Origin: Ascidiaceihabitans sp.
GTDB taxonomy: Bacteria; Pseudomonadota; Alphaproteobacteria; Rhodobacterales; Rhodobacteraceae
Reading direction: 5' to 3'
Length of the DNA: 64,000 nt
NCBI GenBank assembly: GCA_028825475.1
Contig: JAPKAB010000007.1
Location: 1 to 64,000 of the forward strand
The position numbers and the translations under genes are program-made. Positions 19,292 to 29,496 of the stretch are shown in pieces (positions within the stretch are counted from its first letter, which is position 1; every line of letters starts with the position of its first letter). The notes under the pieces were generated by a model. It had not been told where the DNA came from. It searched no databases and was given only the letters and a program-made list of their open reading frames with translations.

Positions 19292-20485
19292 TTAGCCCTT
19301 AACCGCTTTCACGATTTTCTGTGCGCCGTCTTTCAAGTCGTCCGCCGCTATCACGTCGAGGCCGGAGTTGTTGATGATGGCTTTGCCCTCTGCCACGTTT
19401 GTACCCTCAAGGCGTACAACCAATGGAACTTTTAGGCCGACTTCTTTCACAGCAGCTACAACGCCTTCAGCGATCACGTCGCAACGCATAATGCCACCAA
19501 AGATGTTGACCAGGATGCCTTTTACGTTTGGATCAGAAGTGATGATCTTGAACGCTTCAGTTACTTTTTCTTTGGTCGCGCCGCCGCCTACGTCTAGGAA
19601 GTTTGCTGGCTCTGCGCCGTACAACTTGATGATGTCCATTGTGGCCATCGCCAAACCAGCGCCGTTTACCATGCAGCCGATTTCGCCATCGAGCGTAATG
19701 TAGTTAAGGTCGTACTTGGACGCCTCTAGCTCTTTCGCGTCTTCTTCTGTTTCGTCGCGCAATTCATTGATGTCTGGCTGGCGGTACATCGCGTTGCCGT
19801 CGAATGATACTTTGGCGTCGAGTACTTTCAAATCACCGCTGTCTGTTACGATCAGTGGGTTGATTTCCAGCATCTCCATGTCTTTTTCAGTGAACGCTTT
19901 GTAAAGCTGACCCATCAAGATCACGCACTGTTTGATCTGCTTGCCCTCAAGGCCAAGTGTGAACGCAATGCGACGACCGTGGAATGCTTGGTACCCAGAA
20001 GCTGGATCAACTGAGAAGGATAGGATTTTCTCAGGTGTTGACGCTGCAACCTCTTCGATGTCCATTCCGCCCTCAGTGGAGCATACGAAAGATATGCGGG
20101 ATGTTTGGCGATCTACGAGCAGGGCAAGGTACAATTCTTTTTCAATGCCTGAACCGTCTTCGATGTAGATGCGGTTGACCTGTTTGCCGGCTGGGCCAGT
20201 TTGGTGTGTGACCAATGTGCGGCCCAACATCTTCTTGGCTTCGTCAGCGGCTTCTTGAACTGACTTAGTCAAACGTACGCCACCAGCTTCGCCAGCGTCG
20301 GCTTCTTTGAATTTACCTTTGCCGCGTCCACCTGCGTGGATCTGCGCTTTGATCACCCACAATGGGCCGTCCATTTCGCCAGCAGCTGCTTTGGCGTCTT
20401 CGGCTTTGAGGACAACACGTCCGTCTGATACTGGTGCGCCGTAAGAACGCAAAAGTGCTTTAGCCTGATATTCGTGGATGTTCAT
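19292..20485 (-). CDS. sucC: succinyl-CoA synthetase beta subunit
   Basis: The beta subunit carries the nucleotide-binding ATP-grasp fold and the specificity loop. The 397-residue protein opens [12 protein letters not shown], as in nearly all SucC, and contains [16 protein letters not shown] and GGGATKEKV blocks plus a final [10 protein letters not shown]. It appears to be the first gene of the sucCD–sucA–odhB transcript. A paired palindromic operator lies 113-143 bp upstream at 20598-20628, and mdh upstream has its own terminator. Confidence 0.98.
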   Translation of the reverse strand: MNIHEYQAKALLRSYGAPVSDGRVVLKAEDAKAAAGEMDGPLWVIKAQIHAGGRGKGKFKEADAGEAGGVRLTKSVQEAADEAKKMLGRTLVTHQTGPAGKQVNRIYIEDGSGIEKELYLALLVDRQTSRISFVCSTEGGMDIEEVAASTPEKILSFSVDPASGYQAFHGRRIAFTLGLEGKQIKQCVILMGQLYKAFTEKDMEMLEINPLIVTDSGDLKVLDAKVSFDGNAMYRQPDINELRDETEEDAKELEASKYDLNYITLDGEIGCMVNGAGLAMATMDIIKLYGAEPANFLDVGGGATKEKVTEAFKIITSDPNVKGILVNIFGGIMRCDVIAEGVVAAVKEVGLKVPLVVRLEGTNVAEGKAIINNSGLDVIAADDLKDGAQKIVKAVKG

Positions 20486-20597
20486 GATAGATCGGTCCCG
20501 ATTAGATACGTTTGGGAAGGGGTATACCTTGATCTATGAAGGGGCCGTAAACGAAAAAAGAGGGTGTTAGCGCAATTTTCCTAAGATTTTTAGTTTT

Positions 20598-20628
20598 TGT
20601 GATCACACTTGCAAATCGTGTGATCACA
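20598..20628 (-). promoter_or_regulatory. paired TGTGATCACA operator upstream of sucC
   Basis: Two identical 10-bp palindromes TGTGATCACA lie at 20598-20607 and 20619-20628. Their centres are 21 bp apart, two helical turns, and the flanks extend the symmetry into a 15-bp inverted repeat (TTTTTGTGATCACAC and its complement, 20594-20608 and 20618-20632). The same pair with the same spacing occurs before sdhC at 26744-26774. It is probably the binding site of a transcription factor shared by TCA-cycle operons; the protein is not identifiable from this window. Confidence 0.75.
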
Positions 20629-20735
20629 AAAATCGAAAGTTGCCAGAAGGCGTAGCTTTTTATGACGGCTCACTCTGGAAAACGACTCTCTGGGCAATTT
20701 CAAGTCCTAGTGGAGTTGTCTCAGACACAAATTAG

Positions 20736-20768
20736 AAAAGGCCACGCAATCAACATGCGCGGCCCTTT
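20736..20768 (-). terminator. terminator after mdh
   Basis: On the minus strand a GC-rich imperfect stem (AAAGGGCCGCGCA / TGCGTGGCCTTTT) with a 7-base loop is followed by T-rich sequence, just downstream of the mdh stop. It separates mdh from sucC, whose promoter region lies in the rest of the 308-bp gap (20486-20793). I see no other gene in that gap. Confidence 0.8.
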
Positions 20769-20793
20769 CAGCTTAGAATTTGTCTTTATCGGC

Positions 20794-21825
<1,032 letters not shown>

Positions 21826-21859
21826 CTAGAATTCCCCCTAACCCTTGCAGGGGTATGTT

Positions 21860-22672
21860 ATGCCTCCTCTTAGTGGGCTAAACACTGGTGATCTGTGGGT
21901 TTTTGAGGTGGTAGCATTGCTTGAGTTAGACCTAAGCTTTTTCATGATTGCGGCACCTGCGGTTGTTTTTGCGGGCATATCCAAAGGCGGATTTGGGTCT
22001 GGCGCCGCCTTTGCGGCTGCATCGATTCTTGCCCTGACTTTGCCACCGGGTTTGGCCCTTGGGGTTATGCTGCCATTGTTGATGTTAATGGATGTCGCCA
22101 GCCTTCGCCCTTACTGGGGCAAATGGCGCTGGCATGAGTCGCGATTGCTGATTTTGGGAGGAATACCTGGTGTTGCGCTGGGTGCTGGTCTGTTCAGCAT
22201 TGTGAATGATGATGTGTTTCGGGTGTTGATCGGTGTTATTTCCGTGGCCTTTGTCATCTGGACGCAACTTACCGCAAGGGGGTGGGTCAATATCTCGGCG
22301 GGGGATGCCCCAGATTGGCAAGGAGGATTGGCTGGGTTTGCGGCTGGGTTTACCAGTTTCGTCAGTCACGCCGGTGGACCACCTGCAGCCGTCTACTTGT
22401 TGTCGCGCGGGGTCAATAAGACAGAATATCAGGCTTGTACGGTCGTTGTCTTTTGGGCGATCAATATCGCCAAATTTATTCCCTATGCATTTCTAGGGAT
22501 GTTTACGCTGGAGACAGGTCTGGCCAATCTTGCCTTGGCGCCGTTTGCGTTGCTTGGGACATGGATTGGGGTGCGCGCGCATCATTTGGTCCCAGAGCGT
22601 ATCTTCTTTGCGTTCACCTACGTGATCTTAATGATCACTGGGATCAAGTTGATCTTTGATGGACTGACCTAG
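21860..22672 (+). CDS. TSUP-family (TauE/SafE) transporter
   Basis: The protein of about 270 residues has some seven to eight membrane helices and the family's glycine-rich KGGFGSGA block near residue 43. TSUP proteins export sulfite, sulfonates or other organic anions; the substrate here is unknown. The ATG at 21860 has an AGGGG ribosome site, while a TTG at 21845 is an alternative. Its stop overlaps the tail of the convergent gene at 22669. A second TSUP gene with a TIGR02186 partner is at 42474. Confidence 0.85.
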   Translation: MPPLSGLNTGDLWVFEVVALLELDLSFFMIAAPAVVFAGISKGGFGSGAAFAAASILALTLPPGLALGVMLPLLMLMDVASLRPYWGKWRWHESRLLILGGIPGVALGAGLFSIVNDDVFRVLIGVISVAFVIWTQLTARGWVNISAGDAPDWQGGLAGFAAGFTSFVSHAGGPPAAVYLLSRGVNKTEYQACTVVVFWAINIAKFIPYAFLGMFTLETGLANLALAPFALLGTWIGVRAHHLVPERIFFAFTYVILMITGIKLIFDGLT

Positions 22673-23001
22673 GCTTCGCTGTCACCGCTGGGCAATGCTT
22701 CAACCAATGTTTCATAAGATTGGCCTGACGCGATCAGGCAGGTGACGCCGTCTGCACGGGTCATTGTAATCGTCCACGTTCCTGTTTCAGAAGATGCAAA
22801 TACCTCGATAAGGGAATTGTTTGCTCCCATACCTACGGATTGACGGGTTTCTCCGTAGGTAGAGGTCAGTCGTTCGACAACTTGGGGGCGGGGTCCACAG
22901 TTGCGTATTTGCTGTGCGGCTGCATGTGCAGCCGTTACCAAATAGAGGCCGGTTGCCATCACGAGTGCTGATAGGTGCAACATTTTCACTTTTTGGTTCA
23001 T
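22669..23001 (-). CDS. small exported protein, family seen in roseobacters
   Basis: The 110-residue protein has a signal peptide ending near AHAAAQ (about residue 29) and a compact domain with two cysteines (in RNCGPR and GVTCLIA), which may pair. The segment LTSTYGETRQSVGMGANNSL followed by a GTWTITMTR strand resembles a conserved hypothetical found in many Rhodobacteraceae (recalled). The function is unknown. Its 3' end overlaps the TSUP gene by 4 bp. Confidence 0.7.
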   Translation of the reverse strand: MNQKVKMLHLSALVMATGLYLVTAAHAAAQQIRNCGPRPQVVERLTSTYGETRQSVGMGANNSLIEVFASSETGTWTITMTRADGVTCLIASGQSYETLVEALPSGDSEA

Positions 23002-23238
23002 TTTATGTCTACCTTTGAGCAGCGGGGTGGAAGCGTTCGCCGAGCAACCACGTAAATCTGATTTGATAATTTTTGTAGAAATGAAACTGCATGCAAAGCC
23101 CTGAAATATTGGTTAACTAGGCGTTCGGAATGCCAAGAATAGGTCGTTTTTTCGACAGGGATGAATAATTCGCCTTGAATGTTTCGTGCGAAAATGACCT
23201 TTTGTATGCAACTTTATAACTCAGTGAAAGATGCCGAC

Positions 23239-24093
23239 ATGCCCGCCTCACGCCCTTTGCGATCCGTATTGTATATTCCAGCATCTAAGCCGCGTGCTCT
23301 TGATAAGGCACGTGGGTTAGCGGTGGATGCGATCATTTTTGATCTGGAAGACGCGGTATCTGTTGATGAAAAAATTGCGTCGCGGTCCACATTGGCCGAG
23401 GCGTTGAATGCAGGTGGTTACGGCGCACGGATGAATATAATCCGCATCAATGCCTTTGACACGCCTTGGGGGCTTGATGATGCAAAGGCCGCAGTTTCGA
23501 TGGGCGCGGATGCGATTTTGTTGCCAAAGGTAAGTGCCTTAGCGGACTTGGATGCATTGGCGCAAATCACAGGTGATATTCCACTTTGGGCCATGATGGA
23601 AACGCCGCTGGGGATGTTGAACGCAGCCTCCATTGCTAGCCATCCAAAGCTGCAAGGCATGGTGATGGGCACCAATGATTTAGCGAAAGAGTTGCAAACC
23701 CGGCACCGCACAGATCGTCTGCCGCTTCAGACCAGCTTGGGGCTGTGCCTGTTGGCTGCAAAGGCGCATGGGTTGGCTATTGTTGACGGTGTGTATAATG
23801 CCTTCAAGGATGATGAGGGGCTGAAAATCGAATGTGAGCAGGGCCGTGATATGGGCTTTGACGGCAAAACCTTGATCCATCCCGCACAGGTCGACGTCAC
23901 CAATGCTGCATTTTCACCAACGAAAGGAGAGGTGGAATTGGCCCAACGCCAGATCGATGCATTCCAAGCGGCAGAGGCCGCAGGGCAGGGCGTTGCCGTG
24001 GTCGGCGGAAAAATCGTGGAAAACCTACATGTTGCAACCGCACGTGATACTCTGGCAAAGGTAGACGCAATCGCAGCCCTAGCCACGGAGTAA
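23239..24093 (+). CDS. mcl2: (3S)-malyl-CoA thioesterase / malyl-CoA lyase-like, HpcH/CitE family
   Basis: This CoA-ester-lyase-fold protein begins MPASRPLRSVLYIPASKPRA, has the Mg-binding FDLEDAV motif near residue 38, and ends with the DGKTLIHPAQV block. The length of 284 and its place in the order mcl2–NnrU–DUF1737–mch match the Rhodobacter gene for (S)-malyl-CoA thioesterase of the ethylmalonyl-CoA pathway, which hydrolyses malyl-CoA to malate (recalled). A related CoA lyase is the alternative. The start at 23239 fits family length; 23179 would add 20 residues without a ribosome site. Confidence 0.85.
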   Translation: MPASRPLRSVLYIPASKPRALDKARGLAVDAIIFDLEDAVSVDEKIASRSTLAEALNAGGYGARMNIIRINAFDTPWGLDDAKAAVSMGADAILLPKVSALADLDALAQITGDIPLWAMMETPLGMLNAASIASHPKLQGMVMGTNDLAKELQTRHRTDRLPLQTSLGLCLLAAKAHGLAIVDGVYNAFKDDEGLKIECEQGRDMGFDGKTLIHPAQVDVTNAAFSPTKGEVELAQRQIDAFQAAEAAGQGVAVVGGKIVENLHVATARDTLAKVDAIAALATE

Positions 24094-24097
24094 CACA

Positions 24098-24643
24098 ATG
24101 CTACTAATCATTCTCGGCCTGATCTTATGGACAGGTGCACATTACTGGAAACGTCTGGCACCTGATCACCGCGCCAAGTTGGGCGATAAGGGCAAAGGGA
24201 TCGTTGTAGGCGCAAGCGTGTTGGCGATTGTCCTAATGATCATCGGATACCGCAGCGCTGACTTCATCGCTGTTTGGAACCCACCAAGCGCGTTGCAGCA
24301 CATCACTCACGTGCTGATGCTGGCTGCGTTCTTTGTCTTTGGTATGTCGGCAACAACCGGACGTTTGCGCGGATACTTGCGTCACCCGATGCTGATCTCA
24401 GTTAAAATTTGGGCCATTGCCCACCTGTTGGTAAACGGTGACTTGGCCGCGATTATTCTATTTGGTGGTATGCTCGCTTGGGCTGTCGGGTCGGTGATTT
24501 TGATCAATAAGGCAGAGCCAAATTGGGTCCGTCCAGAACCTGGTAACAAGTCAAAAGACATTCTGCTGGTTGTCATCACCTTGGTCACTTTCACCATCGC
24601 TGTCGCCATTCACATCGCGCTGGGCGTCAATCCATTCGGGTAA
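24098..24643 (+). CDS. NnrU family membrane protein
   Basis: The 181-residue protein has five to six membrane helices and the NnrU pattern (N-terminal LILWTGAHYWKR, then RHPMLISVKIWAIAHL and NGDLAAIILFGGMLAWA). NnrU was first linked to nitrite/nitric oxide reduction, but the related enzyme 15-cis-zeta-carotene isomerase shows that the fold has other uses. No denitrification gene is near. It lies 4 bp after mcl2 and 9 bp before DUF1737, so it is in the same operon. Confidence 0.88.
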   Translation: MLLIILGLILWTGAHYWKRLAPDHRAKLGDKGKGIVVGASVLAIVLMIIGYRSADFIAVWNPPSALQHITHVLMLAAFFVFGMSATTGRLRGYLRHPMLISVKIWAIAHLLVNGDLAAIILFGGMLAWAVGSVILINKAEPNWVRPEPGNKSKDILLVVITLVTFTIAVAIHIALGVNPFG

Positions 24644-24652
24644 GGAAAAGTC

Positions 24653-24856
24653 ATGAAACTATATCGTTTTCTGTCTGAAGAAGACACCGCAGCCTTTTGC
24701 CACAAGGTAACGGATGCCATGAATAAGGGGTGGGAACTATACGGCTCTCCGACCCAAACATGGGACCACGCAGCAGGCATCATGCGGTGTGGGCAATCCG
24801 TGGTGAAAGAAGTTGAAGGCACATACACGCCCGAAACCAAACTGGGTCAACATTAA
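24653..24856 (+). CDS. DUF1737 small protein
   Basis: The 67-residue protein is of the DUF1737 type: MKLYRFLSEEDT start, then the KVTDAMNKGWELYGSPT core and a short charged tail. It is a soluble small protein of unknown function. Its stop overlaps the mch start (ATTAATGG at 24853-24860). Its position between mcl2 and mch, recalled as conserved in Rhodobacter, hints at a link to CoA-ester metabolism, which is inference only. Confidence 0.85.
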   Translation: MKLYRFLSEEDTAAFCHKVTDAMNKGWELYGSPTQTWDHAAGIMRCGQSVVKEVEGTYTPETKLGQH

Positions 24857-25887
24857 TGGTTAAGACGAATACAGGGCGCTTTTTTGAGGATTACGCGGTT
24901 GGTCAAGTGATTGATCATGCGGTCCCTCGGACGGTGAAGATGGGGGAACGGGCGCTTTACCACATGCTCTATCCCGCGCGTCATGCCCTGTATTCGTCTG
25001 ACCAATTTGCTCAAGATTGCGGACTTCCGTTTAGTCCACTGGACGACATGATCGCGTTTCACATCGTCTTTGGGAAAACCGTCCCTGATGTTTCGCTCAA
25101 CGCGGTTGCGAACCTTGGCTATGCGCAAGGGCGCTGGCTGTTACCGGTTTGGCCGGGGGATACCCTGCGCGCGCGATCTGAAGTGATTGGGGTCAAGCAA
25201 AATTCGAACGGCAAGACAGGCGTTGTTTATGTACGCACGACTGGGCTGAACCAACATGATGAAACGGTGCTGGAATACGTGCGTTGGGTCATGGTGCGCA
25301 AAAAGGATTTGGATGCACCTGCACCCGTGACCGTTGTACCAGATTTACCTAAGGCGCTAACCGCTGACCAATTGGTGATCCCCAAAGGCCTTGATTTCAC
25401 GAATTATGATTTCACGTTGGCTGGGGAACCTCACCGTTGGGGTGACTATGAAATCGGCGAAAAAATTGATCACGTTGATGGCGTCACCGTGGAAGAAGCT
25501 GAACACATGATGGCAACGCGGCTTTGGCAAAACACGGCCAAAGTCCACTTTGACACCTCTGCACGCCCAGATGGGTCGCGCCTGATTTATGGCGGCCATG
25601 TTATTTCGATGGCGCGTGCGCTGTCTTTTAACGGTCTTGCGAACGCGCAAATTGTTGCGGGGCTGAATAGCGGAGCACATGCAAATCCATGTTTGGCTGG
25701 CGATACAATTCGGGCATGGTCCGAGGTTCTGGATAAAGCGCAAACAAACGCACCTGATGTTGGCGCGTTGCGATTGCGCCTCGTGGCAACGAAAGGCGGT
25801 GCGCCGTTTGATTTGCGCACTGAAGATGGTAAATACCTTCCCGAGGTTCTTTTAGACCTCGACTACTGGGTTTTGATCCCAATTTAA
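24856..25887 (+). CDS. mch: mesaconyl-CoA hydratase (double MaoC/hotdog protein)
   Basis: The enzyme hydrates mesaconyl-CoA to beta-methylmalyl-CoA in the ethylmalonyl-CoA pathway. The 343-residue protein has two MaoC-like hotdog halves: residues about 1-160 (opening GRFFEDYAVGQVIDHAVPRTV) and 185-343 (WGDYEIGEKIDHVDGVTVEEAEHMM, with a YGGHVISMARAL helix). The tandem architecture and the position behind mcl2–NnrU–DUF1737 match Rhodobacter Mch. It is the last gene of this operon. Confidence 0.92.
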   Translation: MVKTNTGRFFEDYAVGQVIDHAVPRTVKMGERALYHMLYPARHALYSSDQFAQDCGLPFSPLDDMIAFHIVFGKTVPDVSLNAVANLGYAQGRWLLPVWPGDTLRARSEVIGVKQNSNGKTGVVYVRTTGLNQHDETVLEYVRWVMVRKKDLDAPAPVTVVPDLPKALTADQLVIPKGLDFTNYDFTLAGEPHRWGDYEIGEKIDHVDGVTVEEAEHMMATRLWQNTAKVHFDTSARPDGSRLIYGGHVISMARALSFNGLANAQIVAGLNSGAHANPCLAGDTIRAWSEVLDKAQTNAPDVGALRLRLVATKGGAPFDLRTEDGKYLPEVLLDLDYWVLIPI

Positions 25888-25931
25888 TTAGGTATTGGTC
25901 CCCTACGTGGGATGAACAGCCGGTCATTTTG

Positions 25932-26693
25932 ATGAAGAAGATTTTGATTGGCGTAGCCGTCGTAACCGTTGTTTTAATTGGGGCGGTAAAGTATTTCACC
26001 GACCCATCCCCGCGCGTGTTCGACTATTCCGGAGAGCCAAACTCTGATCAATTTGTTCAAGATAACTTGCTTGCGACCCTATACCACGAGATTGGTCACG
26101 CTATGATCGATCAGCTTGAGCTGCCGCTCTTTGGGCAAGAGGAAGATGCGGTGGACGTCGCCTCCGTGTTTTTGATCGATGCACTGTATGAAGAAGAAGC
26201 TGCGATCGAGATCACATATGCTGCGGCCGACATGTTTTTAGCCTTGGCTGAGGAGACAGGCGAACCTTACTGGGCGGGCACCCACGGCCCAGATTTGCAG
26301 CGCTACTATAACTTGGCATGCTTGTTTGCCGGTGCTGATATAGGGGCTCGTGCGCACATAGGCGAAGATCTGGGTGTTCCCGAAGATCGCATGTCTTGGT
26401 GTGAAGCTGAATTCGACGCGGCCAAAGCCAGTTGGGGTGCTGCGTTTGAGGGACTTGCTAAAAACGCGCCTGCTCAAAGCATTGCCTATGACGGGGGGAC
26501 AGAAACGCTGACTGAAAAATTGATCATGGAAGAAATCGGGTCTTTGAACGAAGATTTTGCCTTTCCAAATAAGCTGACTGTTGCCGTTGAAGAGTGTGGT
26601 GAACCTAACGCGTTTTACAATCCCGACGAGGTACGCGTTGTCATGTGCACAGAAAATGCGGAATGGTTGCGTTATCTGCCGCTTCCAGAGTGA
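25932..26693 (+). CDS. DUF4344-type metallopeptidase, membrane-anchored or exported
   Basis: The protein of about 253 residues has an N-terminal hydrophobic segment (residues 2-20) acting as signal or anchor. A zincin motif HEIGH sits near residue 54, with a downstream ExDAVD segment, as in the DUF4344 family of putative metallopeptidases. The substrate is unknown. It lies alone between mch and the sdh promoter region; the 207 bp after it hold the sdhC operator pair. Confidence 0.85.
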   Translation: MKKILIGVAVVTVVLIGAVKYFTDPSPRVFDYSGEPNSDQFVQDNLLATLYHEIGHAMIDQLELPLFGQEEDAVDVASVFLIDALYEEEAAIEITYAAADMFLALAEETGEPYWAGTHGPDLQRYYNLACLFAGADIGARAHIGEDLGVPEDRMSWCEAEFDAAKASWGAAFEGLAKNAPAQSIAYDGGTETLTEKLIMEEIGSLNEDFAFPNKLTVAVEECGEPNAFYNPDEVRVVMCTENAEWLRYLPLPE

Positions 26694-26743
26694 TGCGGTT
26701 TTTTTTGAGTGGCTAGCAGGTTGGAAAGTGCCCTTGCTTAAAA

Positions 26744-26774
26744 TGTGATCACAGCACTGCGAGCTGTGATCACA
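26744..26774 (+). promoter_or_regulatory. paired TGTGATCACA operator upstream of sdhC
   Basis: Palindromes TGTGATCACA at 26744-26753 and 26765-26774 have centres 21 bp apart, the same sequence and spacing as before sucC. The flanks again extend the symmetry (CAGC…GCTG). The pair is 127 bp upstream of the sdhC start codon, against 113 bp for sucC, so both sites would sit in or just upstream of the core promoter. It is a candidate binding site for a common TCA-cycle regulator. Confidence 0.75.
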
Positions 26775-26900
26775 AAAAACTCAAAAGATGAAAATAAGTG
26801 CAAAAGATGCGTTTTACGCTTCGGAAAATTAACCTCTGCCTAGGTGACACCAGCGTAAAAAGCGCTAGAACATGGTAGAGACTGAAAAAGGACATCAACA

Positions 26901-27284
26901 ATGGCCGACGTGAACCGGGGCAATCGCCCACTCTCACCCCACCTGACTATCTACCGCCCACAGCTTACATCCATGACGTCCATCCTGACGCGGATTACTG
27001 GTAACGCGATGCTGATTTCTGCATTGCTGATTGTCTGGTGGTTCTTGGCAGCGGCAACTTCGCCCGAAGCTTACGCTGTAGCGAACGGATTTCTAACCAG
27101 CTGGTTTGGTGATCTTGTCATGACCTTCTCGGTTTTGGGTCTTTGGTATCACACGCTTGCAGGTGTACGTCACCTGATTTGGGACAACGGCATCGGCCTT
27201 GATATCCCAACGGCTGAAAAAATGGGTTGGGCTGTGATCATCGGATCAGTTGTCCTGACCATCATCACAATCATTTTGGTCTGA
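26901..27284 (+). CDS. sdhC: succinate dehydrogenase cytochrome b556 subunit
   Basis: One of the two membrane anchors of complex II, which pass electrons from succinate to quinone and bind heme b. The 127-residue protein has three membrane helices, the SdhC signature RPLSPHLTIYRPQLTSMTSI with the following SxxxRITG, and a His in the HTLAGVRHLIWD segment that is the usual heme ligand. An AAAAGGA ribosome site precedes the ATG. It is the first gene of sdhCDA–orf–sdhB. Confidence 0.96.
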   Translation: MADVNRGNRPLSPHLTIYRPQLTSMTSILTRITGNAMLISALLIVWWFLAAATSPEAYAVANGFLTSWFGDLVMTFSVLGLWYHTLAGVRHLIWDNGIGLDIPTAEKMGWAVIIGSVVLTIITIILV

Positions 27285-27294
27285 GGGGAATACA

Positions 27295-27666
27295 ATGTCT
27301 TATTTGACCGACCGTAAACGCGCCACTGGAATGGGTTCTGCCAAAACAGGCACAGAACACTTCTGGCTTATGAAAGTCAGTTCTGTAGCTTTGCTTTTGT
27401 TGATCCCGTTGTTTGTTTTCACATTCGGGCCAATGCTTGGCGAAACACATGAAAACGTGCTTGCCTACTTTGCCCGTCCGTTCCCAGCGATTGTGGCGGC
27501 TCTGACAATTGGCGTTACCTTCATGCACTTTAAGAATGGCGCACAGACCATGATTGAAGACTACGTGCATGGGACCTCCCAAAAAGTGGCGATCATTTTC
27601 GTGATCTGCCTTTCTTATGCTGCTGCTGCGACGGGCCTTTTTGCCATCGCACGCATCGCGCTTTAA
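27295..27666 (+). CDS. sdhD: succinate dehydrogenase membrane anchor subunit
   Basis: The 123-residue protein has three membrane helices and the alphaproteobacterial SdhD opening (RKRATGMGSAKTGTEHFW). A His near residue 79 (VTFMHFKNG) and the following EDYVHG segment match the heme/quinone-facing helix. It follows sdhC by 10 bp and precedes sdhA by 21 bp, so it is part of the same transcript. Confidence 0.95.
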   Translation: MSYLTDRKRATGMGSAKTGTEHFWLMKVSSVALLLLIPLFVFTFGPMLGETHENVLAYFARPFPAIVAALTIGVTFMHFKNGAQTMIEDYVHGTSQKVAIIFVICLSYAAAATGLFAIARIAL

Positions 27667-27687
27667 TCGTTTAAGGGAGACCTGAAA

Positions 27688-29496
27688 ATGGCTGCTTATG
27701 AATATGAAACCCACGAATATGACGTGGTTGTTGTCGGTGCCGGCGGCGCAGGTTTGCGCGCGACACTGGGTATGGCAGAACAAGGTTTGCGCACCGCTTG
27801 CGTAACCAAAGTTTTCCCAACACGTTCTCACACTGTTGCGGCCCAAGGTGGCATCGCGGCCTCCCTATCCAACATGGGCCCGGACAACTGGCAGTGGCAC
27901 ATGTATGACACCGTCAAAGGTTCTGACTGGTTGGGCGATACCGATGCCATGGAATACCTTGCACGCGAAGCCCCGAAGGCGGTTTACGAGTTAGAGCACT
28001 ACGGTGTTCCGTTCTCCCGCACCGAAGAAGGCAAGATTTATCAACGTCCATTCGGTGGTCACACCACTGAATTTGGCGAAGGCCCAGCAGTACAGCGCAC
28101 ATGCGCCGCGGCTGACCGTACAGGCCACGCCATTTTGCACACGCTTTATGGTCAGTCCCTAAAGAACAACGCTGAATTCTACATCGAGTACTTCGCGATT
28201 GACTTGATCATGTCCGAAGACGGCACCTGCCAAGGCGTTTTGTGCTGGAAGCTAGATGACGGTACGATGCACCTGTTCTCAGCTAAAATGGTTGTTCTGG
28301 CGACAGGCGGCTATGGCCGCGCTTATTTCTCAGCCACATCTGCCCACACCTGCACAGGTGACGGCGGCGGTATGGTGGCACGCGCTGGCTTGCCACTCCA
28401 AGACATGGAATTCGTTCAGTTCCACCCAACCGGTATCTACGGCGCAGGCTGCTTGATCACCGAGGGGGCACGCGGCGAAGGCGGTTACCTCACCAACTCT
28501 GAAGGCGAGCGTTTCATGGAACGGTATGCGCCCCAGTATAAAGACCTTGCACCGCGCGATTACGTATCACGCTGTATGACGATGGAAATTCGCGAAGGTC
28601 GCGGCGTTGGGGCCAATGGGGATCACATTCACCTGAACCTCAACCACCTGCCAAAAGAAACGCTGGATCTGCGCCTACCGGGCATTTCAGAGTCCGCACG
28701 CGTCTTTGCAGGCGTTGACCTAACCAAAGAACCAATCCCGGTTCTGCCAACTGTGCACTATAACATGGGCGGCATTCCAACGAACTATTGGGGTGAAGTC
28801 CTTAACCCAACTGCTGAAACACCAGACGCGGTGTCCCCGGGTCTTATGGCTGTGGGCGAAGCAGGGTGTGCATCTGTACACGGGGCCAACCGTCTTGGGT
28901 CTAACTCACTAATCGACTTGGTTGTGTTTGGTCGCGCCGCTGCGATCCGCGCTGGCAAGATCATTGATCCAGATAGCCCAGTGCCAACGCCGAACCAAAA
29001 GTCTGTTGATGCTGCGTTTGAACGTTTTGATGCAACACGCCACGCCAAGGGATCTATCCCAACGGCTGAACTGCGCCTTGAGATGCAGCAAACCATGCAA
29101 AAAGACGCAGCAGTGTTCCGCGCAAGCGACACATTGGCTGAGGGCAAGGCGAAGATGGATGAAGTTGCGGCCAAATGGTCCGATATTAGTGTCATCGACC
29201 GCTCCCTGGTTTGGAACAGCGATCTGATGGAAACATTGGAATTGGCCAACTTGTTGCCAAACGCTGTGGCCACGATCACTGGTGCAGAAGCACGCCAAGA
29301 AAGCCGCGGGGCACACGCCCACGAGGACTTCCCTGATCGTGACGACAAGAAATGGCGCGTCCACTCCCTTGCGACCTTCAACGACAAGAACGAGGCGACA
29401 CTCAGCTACCGCGGTGTGCACCTTAATCCGTTGACGACGGAAGACGAGGGCGGCATCGACCTTAAGCGCATCGCACCAAAAGTGCGTAACTTCTAA
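27688..29496 (+). CDS. sdhA: succinate dehydrogenase flavoprotein subunit
   Basis: The catalytic subunit oxidises succinate to fumarate with covalently bound FAD. The 602-residue protein has the FAD loop [11 protein letters not shown], the flavinylated His in [10 protein letters not shown] near residue 47, the active-site [21 protein letters not shown] block near 248, and the [10 protein letters not shown] block. The last base of the stop codon is shared with the start of the small lipoprotein gene (TAATG). Confidence 0.98.
   Translation: MAAYEYETHEYDVVVVGAGGAGLRATLGMAEQGLRTACVTKVFPTRSHTVAAQGGIAASLSNMGPDNWQWHMYDTVKGSDWLGDTDAMEYLAREAPKAVYELEHYGVPFSRTEEGKIYQRPFGGHTTEFGEGPAVQRTCAAADRTGHAILHTLYGQSLKNNAEFYIEYFAIDLIMSEDGTCQGVLCWKLDDGTMHLFSAKMVVLATGGYGRAYFSATSAHTCTGDGGGMVARAGLPLQDMEFVQFHPTGIYGAGCLITEGARGEGGYLTNSEGERFMERYAPQYKDLAPRDYVSRCMTMEIREGRGVGANGDHIHLNLNHLPKETLDLRLPGISESARVFAGVDLTKEPIPVLPTVHYNMGGIPTNYWGEVLNPTAETPDAVSPGLMAVGEAGCASVHGANRLGSNSLIDLVVFGRAAAIRAGKIIDPDSPVPTPNQKSVDAAFERFDATRHAKGSIPTAELRLEMQQTMQKDAAVFRASDTLAEGKAKMDEVAAKWSDISVIDRSLVWNSDLMETLELANLLPNAVATITGAEARQESRGAHAHEDFPDRDDKKWRVHSLATFNDKNEATLSYRGVHLNPLTTEDEGGIDLKRIAPKVRNF

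Noticed and set aside
23080..23215. TGCATGCAA and TGTATGCAA strings around the mcl2 start as regulator sites.
   Set aside because: Short, imperfect, and one lies inside the possible 5' extension of the gene; not distinguishable from chance.
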